Shown here: piece by piece, positions 1 through 62,254 of the stretch
Numbering within the stretch: position 1 is the first letter of the stretch
How the letters are laid out: each line of letters starts with the position of its first letter
Assembly (NCBI GenBank): GCA_026874595.1
Contig: CM049309.1
Coordinates: forward strand, 18,060,576-18,124,575
Source of the DNA: Sipunculus nudus
Lineage: Eukaryota; Annelida; Sipuncula; Golfingiida; Sipunculidae
Length of the DNA stretch: 64,000 nt
Direction of reading: 5' to 3'
Translations under genes and position numbers: made by a program
Notes under the pieces: model-generated
What the model was told of the DNA's origin: nothing
Seen by the model: only the letters and a program-made list of their open reading frames with translations
The model's database searches: none

Positions 1-673
1 TCCATGATTAACTGTTGTGGAAATAATAGCCTACCTTATGTCATTTTCCTGTAAACAATTTAAAACCATTTTATGAGAAGATAGTCTACTCTGTAGCGAC
101 ATCTTGCCACTGATCTGTGAAATGGGCAAATCAGGGAATAGTGATGATGTCATAATAGACATGAAGACTAAAGAGGCACCATAATTCATGGGACCAATGA
201 CCTCTGTTTACAGCGAGACTTGTATTCTCAACATGCACACGCTTCACTGTTTTGTCACATTACTTTATATCCATATCCAAGGAGGATAAACAATGGCCAC
301 TTAATAAGGACATCATGAACCACGGATATATATGAGACATGTCAACCAAGCTGTAAAGTAAAAAAATATTTATATGATGAGCAGATAAGGTACCAAAAAT
401 TATGCATTTGCCTCTTTATGTTATTTGTGCAAATTTTGTTTGGCAAGTTTGTCTTATGCAGGGATAATCACTAAAAATCAGGTAGACAGGGGTTATGGAA
501 TGGACTATATTGTTTATGCTGTTTAACAATGAAAGGAGAATATTGTGATTCAAACATGATAGAATATTGCAGGTGTAAATTCATCCCAGGTGTAGCAAAA
601 CTTGTTTAAGACTAGAGATTGAAGATGTCAATATGTAACAAGTTATCAGACCAGCCATGGCATGCTAGTAAAT

Positions 674-990
674 ACATTTGGGTATGTGTAGAAACTTCCT
701 GTAGATATAGCAGATATTGATCAATATAGTTTGGTCATCTACAGGTGTAGCCAAAGCCTTGTATGTAGATGCAGGTGTATTTGGGTATGTGTAGAAACTT
801 GCTGTAGATATAGCAGATATTGATTTATAAATGTATTTGGGTCACCTGTGTAACTATAGCCTTGTATGTAGATGCAGGTGTATTTGGGTATGTGTAGAAA
901 TTTGCTGTGGGTATAGCAGATATTGATAAATGTATTTAGGTCACCTGTGTTTACAACTATAGCCTTGTATGTAGATGCAGGTGTATTTGT
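674..990. repeat. 103-bp tandem repeat, about 3 copies
   Basis: The phrase tttgggtatgtgtagaaa recurs near 677, 780 and 883, giving a period near 103 bp. Each copy also has tagcagatattgat, and copies 2 and 3 share gccttgtatgtagatgcaggtg. Weaker echoes (tagatgcag, agatatcag) continue to about 2200, suggesting an older, larger array. The frame open on the minus strand here is only a product of the repeat. Confidence 0.75.
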
Positions 991-1225
991 GTTCAGTACT
1001 GGAGGATTAATGTAGAGATAAATGGACCTTAGAAGTACTGGGTTATATCTCAAATGGCTAGGGCCTGGTCATACTTGTTGATGCATCTTGCAGGTTGATA
1101 TAAATGTGTGGTACTGGTATTAGGGATGACTGTAGAGATAGCATTGTTAGTAGATATCAGTTCGATGTATTTGGGCTGCCAGGCTATCCTTAGCCTGCCC
1201 ACAGATGCAGATGGATTTGTGTAAA

Positions 1226-1496
1226 GCTAGCATTCCATATATATGTGTATGTGGTATGTATGCATATCGTATGCAGTACATATGCGTAATCCAGCTAGAA
1301 AATGGGCGGCTGTGATTCCATTAATATGTTTGCATATGCCATAGGTACACTGTCACAGCAAAATTAGGCCTATGGTATAGAGCTGCATGTGTAGAGAAGT
1401 TATCTGCCAGAGAAATACCCTAGCACTGATATACAAGTTTGGAATTTCCCCATCACTTGTCATGCATATGCATTTTCAATTGTTATCCTGAGCAAA
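1226..1496. repeat. Dispersed repeat R1, copy 1
   Basis: This stretch and 4676-4919 share a long collinear similarity in the same orientation: gctagcattccatatat, cagctagaaaat, then gtgattccattaat or gtgaatccattaat, gaaataccct or gaataccct, and catgcatatg...ttttcaat. The copies are clearly diverged and 3.4 kb apart. No coding potential or terminal repeats were recognised, so the class is unknown. Confidence 0.7.
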
Positions 1497-1504
1497 AGAA
1501 CATG

Positions 1505-1506
<2 letters not shown>

Positions 1507-1556
<50 letters not shown>
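1507..1556. repeat. (AT)n microsatellite
   Basis: An uninterrupted run of alternating A and T of about 50 bases. Confidence 0.97.
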
Positions 1557-1559
<3 letters not shown>

Positions 1560-2214
1560 TACGGACTCTATACACACATATATAATCACATATATGCGCA
1601 CCTTAGGAATTATGACTAGGACTAACTGCACCTACAGGTAGCAAGTGTTAATGTAAATAGGCTACCAGGCTAACCCGAGTCTAACATGTAGGTGCATATT
1701 GATTTGTATTTATTAAGAGCCCTGACTAGAAGGAACTAGGCTTAAAGGTTTGCAGATCTATATCAGCATAGTTAGGCTATCAAGCAAGCCTTAACCTGCT
1801 ATGTACCGTAGATACAGATGGATATGAATATAACTAGACATGTCAAAGGAAACTTGCTGTACTAGTGTAGATATAGCTTATATCAGTGTATTTTATAGTA
1901 GATGCCTGGCCTTGCCTGTAGATCCGTGCTGATATATCTAGTACCAGGAACCCAGACAATAAAACTGTAGTATTAGCAGATTTTTTATATTTTTATGCTA
2001 TCAGACTTGCCCAAATCTTGCTTATGGGTATGTATAATACATATATAGAACTTAGAAGACCACGGAGAACTGAGTGAAGAGATAACAGATATGAATATTT
2101 ATTTATGCCATCAGGTTAGCCCAAGAGTTGTAGATGCCAGTGGCCTTGTTTGGTACAAGAGAAATAAAGAAACATCTGTAAAGATATCAGGTTTATAAAT
2201 ATTTATTTATACTA

Positions 2215-4265
2215 GGCAGGGTTGGGTGGCATTTTATCACCCGGAATATTCCAGTGGAATATTTCGGAATTATCCAGCATGGAAAAATCTCTGAAAATGG
2301 CAATTTCTGGCAAAACCTATGAAATTGTGAAGGTTTATCCCCCCAAAACCAGACACAGGTGAGTTACTGAGTTTTTATTTGTGACAAACACAGAGTACAT
2401 TTTGTGTTATGCATAAAATAATATTTTATATCTTTAATGTATATTGAATGTTATGTATTGAATATTGAATTTTGTAACACCAAGGTAAAACAACACCCAG
2501 TGATCTAGTAATCACCTGTGAAAAAAAATGCATCTGTTGCTGACCAGTATATTCTTCACTGATGCTACCCATTTTGAAGTCTAGAATATCTCATATTAAA
2601 TTAGGAGCTTTACCTATCTATATCATGACTGCCTAGAGCTAAGGAATCTGTAACAGGAAACCATCTTGGCTGCCTTCTGGATGCCTGATATGTTCCGTAG
2701 CTTTGAGTGCAGATATCCAAAGTTAGAAAATACCCTTTCAAGGGAGGATGAACTTCAGGCCTGGCAGGCATCTTCAACAGTCTCCTAGCTATCTGACACA
2801 AGGCAGGACAAACTTTTCCTGTTTTCTCAACACACAACCACCAGACAGTGGGATTAATGCTGTTTATAACAGTCTCTGTTGTCAGGGTGGTAGACAGTCC
2901 CGGAGCATCGCAGGAAAAACTGAGCAGCTCAGGGTTTGTTTGTTGGATCTTCTGTTGAGCTATTGTAAAACTGAACAGCTCAGGGTTTGTTTGTTGGATC
3001 TTCTGTTGAGCTCTGGTAAAACTGAGCAGCTCAGGGTTTGTTTGTTGGATCTTCTGTTGAGCTATGGTAAACTGAGCAGCTCAGGGTTTGTTTGTTGGAT
3101 CTTCTGTTGAGCTGTGGTAAAACTGAGCAGCTCAGGGTTTGTTTGTTGGATCTTCTGTTGAGCTGTGGTAAAACTGAGCAGCTCACGGTTTGTTTGTTGG
3201 ATCTTCTGTCGAGCTATGGAAAAAACTGAGCAGCTTAGGGTTTGTTTGTTGGATCTTCAGTTGAGCTATGGTAAACTGAGCAGCTCAGGGTTTGTTTGTT
3301 GGATCTTCTGTTGAGCTGTGGTAAAACTGAGCAGCTTAGGGTTTGTTTGTTGGATCTTCTGTTGAGCTATGGAAAAAACTGAGCAGCTTAGGGTTTGTTT
3401 GTTGGATCTTCTGTTGAGCTGTGGTAAAACTGAGCAGCTCAGGGTTTGTTTGTTGGATCTTCTGTTGAGCTATGGAAAAAACTGAGCAGCTTAGGGTTTG
3501 TTTGTTGGATCTTCTGTTGAGCTGTGGTAAAACTGAGCAGCTCATGGTTTGTTGGATCTTCTGTTGAGCTATGGTAAACTGAGCAGCTTAGGGTTTGTTT
3601 GTTGGATCTTCTGTTGAGCTGTGGTAAAACTGAGCAGCTCAGGGTTTGTTTGTTGGATCTTCTGTTGAGCTATGGAAAAAACTGAGCAGCTCAGGGTTTG
3701 TTTGTTGGATCTTCTGTTGAGCTGTGGTAAAACTGAGCAGCTCAGGGTTTGTTTGTTGGATCTTCTGTTGAGCTGTGGTAAAACTGAGCAGCTCATGGTT
3801 TGTTGGATCTTCTGTTGAGCTATGGTAAACTGAGCAGCTTAGGGTTTGTTTGTTGGATCTTCTGTTGAGCTGTGGTAAAACTGAGCAGCTCAGGGTTTGT
3901 TTGTTGGATCTTCTGTCGAGCTATGGAAAAAACTGAGCAGCTCAGGGTTTGTTTGTTGGATCTTCTGTCGAGCTATGGAAAAAACTGAGTAGCTCAGGGT
4001 TTGTTTGTTGGATCTTCTGTTGGACTGTGGTTTGTGAGAGTAGTGTTCAAATCAAAGGCCCTTTAATCTCAAATTTGAAGGGCCACTGAAACTGGAATGC
4101 TTAGTAAGTATTTTGACCTATATATACAAACTTCAAATAAAAGCTGAGATTTTGCCAGATTATGCCAGGTAATACCAGAAAATACCACATTATGCCAGGA
4201 AGTTCCAGAGAATGCCACTGGCATGGGAAAATCTAGAAAATGCCGGCATTAGCCCGATCCTGATA
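2215..4265. mobile_element. Possible TIR-like element enclosing a minisatellite
   Basis: The left edge (gcagggttgggtggcatttt) and the reverse complement of the right edge (aaaatgccggcattagcccg then atcctg) are similar but imperfect. Both edges are followed inward by related text (aatattccagtgg / gaatgccactggcatgg; ggaaaaatct / gggaaaatct). This suggests a non-autonomous element whose core was filled by the 50-bp minisatellite. No transposase frame is present. It could instead be two unrelated diverged repeats. Confidence 0.35.
2922..4032. repeat. 50-bp minisatellite, about 22 copies
   Basis: The unit reads roughly aaactgagcagctcagggtt, then tgtttgttggatcttctgtt, then gagctatggt. The word ggatcttctg (one copy ggatcttcag) marks about 22 units. 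Copies differ by single substitutions and by the length of an A run (3-6), and two units have lost one ttgt. Each unit contains ctgagcagctcag, a 13-base self-complementary word with one central unpaired base. Open frames on both strands are by-products of the array. Confidence 0.95.
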
Positions 4266-4675
4266 CTAGGAGGGTTGTCTTAACATCTTGACGTTTGTTT
4301 TGAGTCATCTTTTAAATTCCACATTTTCAAACTCATGAATCTGATTGCAGCAGTTGGTGTCCAGGTTAAGCTTTTAAGCTTTACTTGTGCCAAAAACAGT
4401 AAACCCTTTGTATATGGGCCAGTTTCACTTTCTGTATGTCAGGTTCTTTTTTAGTGGTAGTTCCAACTATGAACTGATAACAACTAGCGTTAGAGTGGCA
4501 GTGAGACTGAGAGATATATAGAGAAAAACTTCTGCTCACTGATCACAACATGTCTGTATGAAAGAGATACATACAGTAGTTTTACTGATTATGTTCAAGA
4601 CCTAGTAGTGATGTCATAGCTAAGTTCATAGATGTGAAAACCTGATGAGTGACATTTTGATGTGCTGACTGGAAC

Positions 4676-4919
4676 AAGCTAGCATTCCATATATGCGTGT
4701 GCGGTACTAATGTGTATGCAGCTAGAAAATAGATGCCTGTGAATCCATTAATAAGCATGCATATGAGGTACATGTGGAGCAAAACAGGATATAGTAAAGC
4801 ACTTTGGGAGTAGAGTAGTCATTTGCCAGAGGAATACCCTAACACTGTCTTCAAAATGTGGCTTTCCCCCCTGTGTTACCATGCATATGTGTTTTCAATC
4901 ACTACTGTGAGCAATTGAC
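4676..4919. repeat. Dispersed repeat R1, copy 2
   Basis: This is the second copy of the repeat at 1226-1496, in the same orientation and clearly diverged. It ends next to the inverted-repeat element that begins near 4926. Confidence 0.7.
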
Positions 4920-4925
4920 CTGTCC

Positions 4926-5710
4926 ACCACAGCCCATATGCTCTGCCTGTTCAACCCAATTATTATAATGAGCCCCTAAAATGCCCCTACACAGAAGGTC
5001 TTCCATGCCAGTGGTTGCAAGAGATGTTTATAAGACAATAATTACGTCTTAAAGTATACTAAAAAATGCTAACAGTTAGTCTTGTTTATGTCGATTGACA
5101 AGTGTACCTGTAGGCCATGAGGCGTTGTCAGAAATGATGAAACTTTTGACATCCATGAACTAACAAACTTTACATGACTTTATAAACTTATGAATAGCAT
5201 ATTCATTTATTGAATGATCATGTCAGAGAATAACTGTTCCATGTAGCCAATCAGGTCGCCGATATTACTGTAAACCGTAAGTCACCTGACCATAATGTAA
5301 TTTGCATAATTTGGGAGGCCTCTCCCAAACAGAACACTTGTAGTCTGTACCAGTACCCATGTCTACATGTTTTCAGGGATATTATTTAATACAAAAGAGT
5401 ATAAAAAGTTCTAGGCAAAAGGTTGCAGGAGTCATTCCACCGACTACCGCGTGAATAATTATGTCTTACCTGCATTGCATGTAATTCATATGAGACAAAT
5501 AATCCAAAATATTGCAAGATGGTTCTCAATGACTGCGTTATATTCATCAGTGCAGTGATTCCAGATGATGACGTCAGTCAATGCGACGTCTGTGTCATTG
5601 ACCTTTGAGATGTCATTTTTGTGCTGTAAACCTTCTGTAAAGGAGCATTTTGGGGGCTAATTATAATAATTAGGTCAAAAGGGAGGGGCAGAAGGGCTCT
5701 GGTTGTGAGT
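4926..5710. mobile_element. Non-autonomous element with ~75-bp imperfect TIRs
   Basis: The left arm (about 4928-5005) includes attattataatgagcccct, aaaatgcccct and acagaaggt. The right arm (about 5630-5708), reverse-complemented, reads attattataattagccccc, aaaatgctcct and acagaaggt. The arms match over about 75 bp with some mismatches. No open frame of interest lies between them. The length (~785 bp) and arm structure fit a MITE or small foldback element. Target-site duplication is not evident. Confidence 0.65.
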
Positions 5711-8220
5711 TTAATTGGTCAAATGTGAACCTGAAGTATCACACCTTCAGGTTACAGGCAAGAGGGGGGGGGGAGGAATTTGATAAGGGTGCATTTAAGT
5801 GAAATATTGTTCAGAGGACCACGCCCAGGCAGGAATCAGTCTGCGGTAAGAGTATAGTCTTGTGGGGACGTGTCGGCAAAGTATAGGGACTCCGAGAGGT
5901 ATAATGGTTTTCGGAAACCTCGCCAAAATCCTTAATTGATAGTAGGATAAGGTTGTAATAATAATTTGAAATTATTTGGAATTCAATCTGTAAATTGGTA
6001 CAACTCCTGGCATGAGTTTATAATATTTGTGTCCTGGTCCTGGAAGTCTAACAAACTGTATGGTATTTTGAAAAATGCTGGCTCTGTGCTGAACTTTGCA
6101 TTAGAGGTCATAACCTGATAAGCCAAGGAAATTTACCTCAAGTCAGAGATATATATTGCTTGTTGTAGGTGATCTGAGTAGGAATTAGTGGTGGGAATCA
6201 GATCATATTTCATAATCAATCATCAGTGTGAATAAATTAATTGATAATAGAATTTATAGTTCAATAATCGGTTCAGCTGTACATTTCTGACACTCTATAA
6301 AACAGGAAAATTGTATAAGCTTTTTAACACTGAACATTGTTTGCTGATAAAATCTCACCTAAAATGCTGTTAATGTTCATGTTGACTCTTAAGTTAACTG
6401 CTCATTTTCAGCATAATGAGGTCCACTTGTAAAAAAAATCTTGGATTTGGGGTGATTTTTATGGAGAACAGGTAGCTTTTTTTCAGGACTTTCTTATAGA
6501 GGCATTATTTCAGTTTTTGTGGTATATTTTATAGATGTCTTTGGTGATTTAGTGATTGAAATAGAAAGGACAACTGATTGATCAAACTCATTCATCCCCA
6601 TCACCAGTAGAAATGTGGTGTCATGTTATGTAAAACAGCTAGTCAGGGAAAATAGTATGTATGGACTGTTTGCCATGGTATGGTATTTTTAAATTAATAT
6701 TTTTTATGTTTTGTTTGTTCTTTTTTTTACAGCTTTTGAAATTTAAGTAGAATTCAGTAGCTTTGTATGATAATTCTATATAATGCAGTCAAGGTGCAAT
6801 AAAAACCTGTGTGGTATTAAAAAGGAAAGATCTAAGATTGTGTTTGTTTGGCATCATGTAATATTGGTTGATGTCAAAACAAAATAATTGAATTTCAGAT
6901 ATATTTTTCAGTCTGGTTGAAGGCAGTGTTTTCATGATCCGTTTTCTACTAAAAAATCCAAATTATGACATCTTGTTTTGATGAAATATAGACAGGGAAG
7001 TCCAGAGTAAAAATAAACAGGTTTTATTTTCCTGGAATATATAACCATATCTTCCGGCGACGGTATAGGGAATTTCCCTGATATGCAAGGAATGCTAGGA
7101 ACTTAAACAAGTTTCAGGGGTATGTAAACACGGTTCAGTCTCCTAGTAGTGTAAAAAAAAACTGGTATCACCACCTTCCATGAACTCAAGGTTCACAAAA
7201 CATGTTATAAAGTTGTTGATGATGTCGCAAAAATTAAGCTAGAGGGTCATATTTAAATGCCTATCTTATACTCATTAACTTAATGATCTGTGTTATATTA
7301 TGGTTTGGGGAGCCTGTGTTAGTCCCTCTGTCACCACGATAACTTATCAGGAATTTCATGGAATCTCACAATAATTTTGTTAATATTAACCCATATTGTG
7401 TGGCTCTGAAACTTTATTCTTTAAAAAATCATCTCTTTTTAATGAGGTCATGGGTCACTAGGTTAAGGTGTCACTGTGATAACATACCAGCAGTTAGATG
7501 GATTTTGAAGAAATTTGCTGCTAGTGTTTACCAAGTTAGTAATGAATCTTACTTGAGTGTGATTTTCGCCAAAATCTACGCCTGTTTACAGGGTTGCCAG
7601 CAGTCAGGGAGAAGTCGGGGGGGGGGGGATTTTTTTTCGAGGTCAAGGAAAAGTCAAGGAATTCCTTGATATTTTGGGAAGTCAGGGAAATTAAAATGGC
7701 TATGGTGATCACATTTATCAGGTTGAAAGGGTTTGGCATTTCGGATAAAGTTGTGGTGTATTAGCAGATTTAATCATGTTTCCTTTTAATTTTTGTACAA
7801 AAATCTAAGGTTGATGATGCTAAGTATTGATACACAACATGTATCACCAGCAATTGATTATGGACCAATTCAGTGTCTGTGCAGTAAAATACAAAAAAAC
7901 AGGATCTGATGATTGAGTCTTGTGCTTCATATGTTTATTCAGTGAAGATTTTCATTTGGTTGGCAGTAAAATGACAATTTTTAGACCAAATTCAACAAAT
8001 TCAGCCAACTGAAAGTCAGCGAAAAGTCAGGGGATTTTTTTAGAGTTGGCTGCTGGTAACCCAGATTTAACGAGGTCAGAAGACATCCTTATGTTGTACC
8101 ATGGTTACTTAACAGGAATTTCAACCATTTTAATGACACTCACTATGAATGTTTGTCACCAAAATTAAATTCTTGGCAAAATCTAAACTTCCTTATATGA
8201 TAATATATATGTATTTTTTT

Positions 8221-8320
8221 GTCCCCCACTTCCGTAGAAAGGGAGACATTGATCTGGGTTTGTCTGTCCGTCTGTCAGTCCAACCGTAAGGTTTTCATTT
8301 CCGTATGATAACTTCATTCA
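8221..8320 (+). repeat. Possible pearl-like element 5' fragment
   Basis: The stretch opens with gtcccccacttccgtagaaa and runs into a gtctgtccgtctgtcagtcc microsatellite. That is the same layout as the 5' ends of the pearl-like elements elsewhere in the window. No matching 3' end with hairpin and CTAG was found, so this is probably a truncated copy. Confidence 0.4.
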
Positions 8321-8621
8321 AATTTGGGTCAGTGATTGCTCTCATGCTAACCTCATGCATGGTTAGGATTTGTTTTGGAGTGTCTGTCTGTTAATATTAT
8401 CACCAGCTCCAAAACAAACAAATATTTCCCATTTTTTTCTCAATTCACAAAAAAACTTATGACATGTGGAGACATCTTCAGGGGACAATGAAACTAAAAC
8501 ACAGCCACTATGATATGTTCTTCAGGGGAATATAAAAACTAAAACATATTGAGAAGGCAAACAGGGGACAACAAGAGGTGGAAACGAATGACATAAATTT
8601 CACAAATTTGCTTGTTTTATG

Positions 8622-9133
8622 TTAAAGGGTCCCAATCACCTATAAAGGCTTATTAAAGCATATTGAATTGACATGAAAAATCGCTTCTTCCCTTTAAAAT
8701 GAATCGGTACCTGCCAAACTATTGCCTGTAACCGTTTGCTTACTAAGGTAAACAAGTGTTAAAAACAGTAGACCAGGTGGGATTACAGGTGTAAACATAA
8801 ACACATTGCATGCATTGCCGGGCTACATCACGTGTCAGTCTGGAGATACCCTGACTTCTTGGCCCAAAAAAATGAAATATATGTTCCTGCTGGCTGAAAC
8901 ATCACGTGTTGCAGCTCACAATTGGACCTCCATTCACGCAGCATTGTTTTGGTAAACAACCACATGTGGACTGTTTACCAAAACGCAGAGCCATAACAAG
9001 GTGCTAAACCACTGTAAGCGAGGTACTGAGCCTGTGTGCTGGGATGTTTTTGCTGGTAAACTTTTGTATAAAGCAAAACTGAACTGTTAGTGTGGAAGAG
9101 TAGGCAGAATATCGCTCCTGATTAACCCTTTAA
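8622..9133. mobile_element. Short TIR element with TTAAAGGGT ends
   Basis: The left end TTAAAGGGT and right end ACCCTTTAA are perfect 9-bp inverted repeats enclosing ~510 bp without coding potential. The right arm interior agrees only weakly with the left. A similar end (ttaaagggaacta) occurs near 14628 with no obvious partner. Probably a MITE, but the short TIR leaves room for chance. Confidence 0.45.
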
Positions 9134-9250
9134 GATGAACACCTTGCAAACAGACAAAGATTCTGTTGGACTAAACATTTTGTCTCAGTGTTGTATAACA
9201 GGTTTTGTCTCAGTGTGTCACACTATCTTGAATTAATATCACAGGGAGAT

Positions 9251-9640
9251 CAGGGCTTCACATTTACAAATACTTACCCAGTTTAGCAAATAAGTTTCAT
9301 CTACCTTTTACTTGCCCTATATGAATTTTTACTTGTCCTACAAAAATCAGTAATCACAGCCACAGTATACTGTTACATGCTCAAATGATTATTTGTTAAT
9401 AATATTTCTCTTAAGTATTTGCACAGATAAACATACAGGTAATATAAGATAGAGGTATTATAATATGATTCCATTTCTCCAAGAAAGGAAATGGTTAAAT
9501 GAAGATTCAGGCCTTGGAGTAAACCAGAGAATCCACTTGCCCAACTTGGCAAGCAGGGACCCTCCATTGGTTGCCCTACCACCATTTTCTGGAACTCTAC
9601 TTGCCTTAGGCAGGCTCTAAACTGGTAATGTCAAGCCCTG
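9251..9640. mobile_element. MITE M1, copy 1 (CAGGGCTT termini)
   Basis: The left end cagggcttcacatttac and right end ggtaatgtcaagccctg form an imperfect ~17-bp terminal inverted repeat. The same family is present at 33350-33756 with a perfect TIR. Internal text such as acttgcc, cacttgcccaa and gttgccctaccacca is shared with the other copies. The element is ~390 bp and non-coding. Confidence 0.7.
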
Positions 9641-12600
9641 GAGTTCAGAATACAGTAATAATATGTAGCATGGTGGTTGAGACATTTAGCTTAGGAGCTT
9701 AACTTGTCTGATTGTATTCCTACCTGAGCCATCACTTTATCTATATGACGTCATGAAATCCTATTATTATATACAGTGGTGTCCCAATTAATGGATTATA
9801 TCAACTATTGGTTGTTTTCTCTAATGATTGATCAAATTGGTTCCACTTCAGTCTTGTGCATAATTGACCACAAACGATTTTGTATCTTCTAGTGTTTCCT
9901 GATCATCTACTCTAGAGAAAAATGGGTCAATAACATACATGCTTTTGAGTGCTTGACTATTAAATTTTGTAGTCAACTTAAGTCGAAAAGAAAGGCAAAT
10001 TGGAAAATATTTTGACAAGTACAACATGAAAATACGCCTCATTTTCATCGAAAAAAAAGCACTAAAATTTTGACTGGACACTAGCAGAAACAACTATCTG
10101 TGTTCAGTTGTTTACACAACAAATATGTGTTAGAAAGCTAGGGATTATCTCTATTTGACACGGCCATGACCCCGTGACATCTTGGCCAACAAGCTGTCAA
10201 CATTGAATCAGAATTTCACTTGGGTTAAAGGGAAATGTTTTAATTAAAATTGCAAAATATTCGATACAATGTCATATTTAGTGTGATCAAGATTTATTAT
10301 TCAACAAGCAGTCGAATGAATCGATCCATTGGCATACTGGTTGTTCATGTTGTAATTAGTTGGTCTCATGGATAAATATTTAGCCTATTACAAAGATGGT
10401 GCCCTTTTAACCTTATGCGCAATGTAGTTCTCTGCTGTTACTATCTGTTAGTGTATAACTGTTAAATATTGAGAACCTTTGCATCATTCCTATATTTATC
10501 TTTGACCATATAAAACCATAACATTTGTGTTTAAAAAAATCTGAACATCTCTATAGGAAAATTCTGCTTTTTTTCGGACAAACGAGTCTTCAATGGCACA
10601 AAATTTTTACATAGCAGTAGTGACAACTGGAGGAGATGGACTGAGCTAGACCTAAATATGTGAGCAAATAAACAAAGTACATTCCACTCTGTGACACTCA
10701 AAAGCGACCTATAGTCAATCATCAGTTGGTGACATGCAGTGGATGATCAATTATGATGTGACTCCCAACACTAGTATGTACCTGCAAAGAAGTCCTATTA
10801 ACCAGAAAAATATTCTTATCCTATCAAAGAAAATAGAAAGACAGGACATAGTGTAATAAACAGCATTAAAACTAGCATGTGCAGTATTTAGTATTTTAAT
10901 TGATTATTAGTAATGATACTTAGATTTAGTATATACAAATATGTAAATTATTGGGATACACCTGAACAAGATACATTTAAATTGTCACTATTTTAAAGTA
11001 GGCAAGTGGAGACACATTGATTATATATATCACTACTCTGCCCTATTATGTTAATTAAGTCTTTAAAATATCAGTTGGTTTCAAAACATTTTACACAGTG
11101 TTGTGAAGTCAAAAGTTTTGTACAACTGCAAGAGCAGGCTTATATTATGCTGTTTTTGAATAAAAAGACAAATCTAGAAAAGTATTTGACCCCATATCTG
11201 GCTGACAGAGACCTCTACTAACCAAACTGAGAACCACAGTGAGGCCTTATTTGCAGTGCTGTGCAAGCTGCATTCACCATTAAGCATGAGTCTAGATAAA
11301 CCAAATTGGAAATGTGATAGTCTTTGCCAAAGTTTTTGAGTCGCAGGATGAAATGCCATGGAATATATGAGTGTGATTTGTTTAAAGCAAGCTATTCATC
11401 TGCCTTTTCTGTAGAATTCATGTGTTTTCATGCTTATTTTGTGTACATATTAATGAAGTGTAGGTATTTCCTGCAAGAAGAGTCGTACAATGCCTTTGTG
11501 ACAGATACATGTGTATGACATTGTTTATCTACAAGTACATGCTGTTATTAAGCACGGAATATGCACCCATGTTGACAAACAGAAAAAAAACATGGGACTG
11601 AAGGTTGTTGGTTGCATTTATATGAGGAATTTGAAAGGACTAGACTTTATTTGCAGAAATACCTTTTGCAAAACGTTGGTTTGTCAGACTTGCTGCCAGA
11701 TGCCTTTGTTGAATGTGTTTGATTATTTTGGCTAAAACATATTATTAACTTGTAGATTTAAACAAAACAAATAGCATTTGCACCATGGGATCAGAATTTT
11801 CTGGCCTCAAATGGAGTTTACTTTAGTTAATAATCAGAAAAAGACTCTTCAAATAAATATAAAAGTTTATATAGTGCTTTTAAAATTATAATAAATAACA
11901 TAAAAACATGATATAATTGCAGTTTGTATAATATTGAACTTAATCACTGTGAACATCAGGATCTTGGAGATTATTGTTACCATGGCTTTCATAATAGGAA
12001 GTAAAACTGGAGAGTCGGGGAACCCTGAGCCAACCAGTTTGGAGTCACATGGGATTTTGGAGGGTCCCAAGGGGAGGGGATCTGTGTTAGAATTTGAAAG
12101 TCTATATAAATTAAATTATTTTGTATTCTACATAAAAATTTTATCGTTTTATGTTTATATATATGGTGCCATTATGTGATTATCTGGTCATAGACAAATT
12201 TAAGGGTAAGTTTGTTAGTTGACAGCGCAGTATTTACACAATTGTTTGAGTTTGTCAGGGACTACCTCAAGACCCAGGTTTGATCTTTAAGGTCTTGCAG
12301 TGAAAATTTTGCACATCCAATCAGATGCTAGAACACCCAGATTGGAAACACATTGGAAAGAGCTTTCAAGGGATAGTGCCTCAGGGGCGCTTCCCCCCAA
12401 GTTCCCAAAGTGCAGTGTTGCGGTATTTTATATCAATAGTTTCACTACTTTTAGCTTGTAATGAAAGCAAACTATATAACAGTTGATACATCCATAGCAA
12501 AGCAAAGATTTAGTTAATTTTACAATTGGATAACAAATCAAATTCAGCCTGGCTATAGTGATATAAACATTGAATCAGTCTTTCTGAAATGGTTCTTCTA

Positions 12601-13024
12601 CAAAAGTCAGAAAAATGGACATTGTCACATTTAAGGTTTATGTGTTATATGACAAAAATAGAAGAGATAATGGATCTGATATAATACCTGCACCATAATT
12701 TAAAGTAAATATTGGTATGTATGGATTGAACAATCTAAATTTGCTGATACAATTAGATATATATATTCTTACAAGGTTAGGTAGCTGCCAGGTGCACTGA
12801 ATACCGAACCCAGGATGAGGGTGGTTGTGCTGCCATCTAGTGGCAAAATGGAAATATTGGCAAGGAGTGCAGTGAAGGAGGGAAAGGAGTTTTACTTGGT
12901 TTTATTCTTTCATATTCTGTATATCATATTTTCTATACTACGCTGGGCTTACTAAAGCCATCAGTGACATGTCAACATGATAAAAGAAACTGTTAATAAT
13001 TATCTTTTATTCTTTTTTCTACAG

Positions 13025-62167
<49,143 letters not shown>

Positions 62168-62254
62168 GTAAGTGGTCAATTTTGAGAAAAGTTTTTGTTT
62201 TGATTTTCAGTAGAATATTACTGGTTTAGCTCTCCAGTTTCACCAAAGATAATC

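Larger units (their letters stand above)
1..13024 (+). other. Upstream intron or 5' flank of DOT1L, no coding exon recognised
   Basis: No open frame here resembles a protein family, and the expected DOT1L N-terminal exon was not found on a visual scan. Because the first recognised exon opens with the last base of a split codon, this stretch is most likely intron. It holds a 103-bp tandem repeat (about 674-990), two copies of a ~250-bp dispersed repeat, a 50-bp minisatellite, an inverted-repeat element (4926-5710) and two further TIR elements (8622-9133, 9251-9640). Much of 5710-8220 and 9641-13000 shows nothing I can name. Confidence 0.6.

Noticed and set aside
2922-4032. Regular repeats that might suggest a CRISPR array or a repeat protein
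   Set aside because: Units are head-to-tail without unique spacers, the genome is eukaryotic, and unit lengths of 46-52 bases break any reading frame.
1-13024. Search for the DOT1L N-terminal exon (expected DxHxxAxEIIxTI before WVCED)
   Set aside because: No matching frame with a phase-2 donor was seen by eye. It may lie upstream of the window or be too diverged to spot without a profile search.
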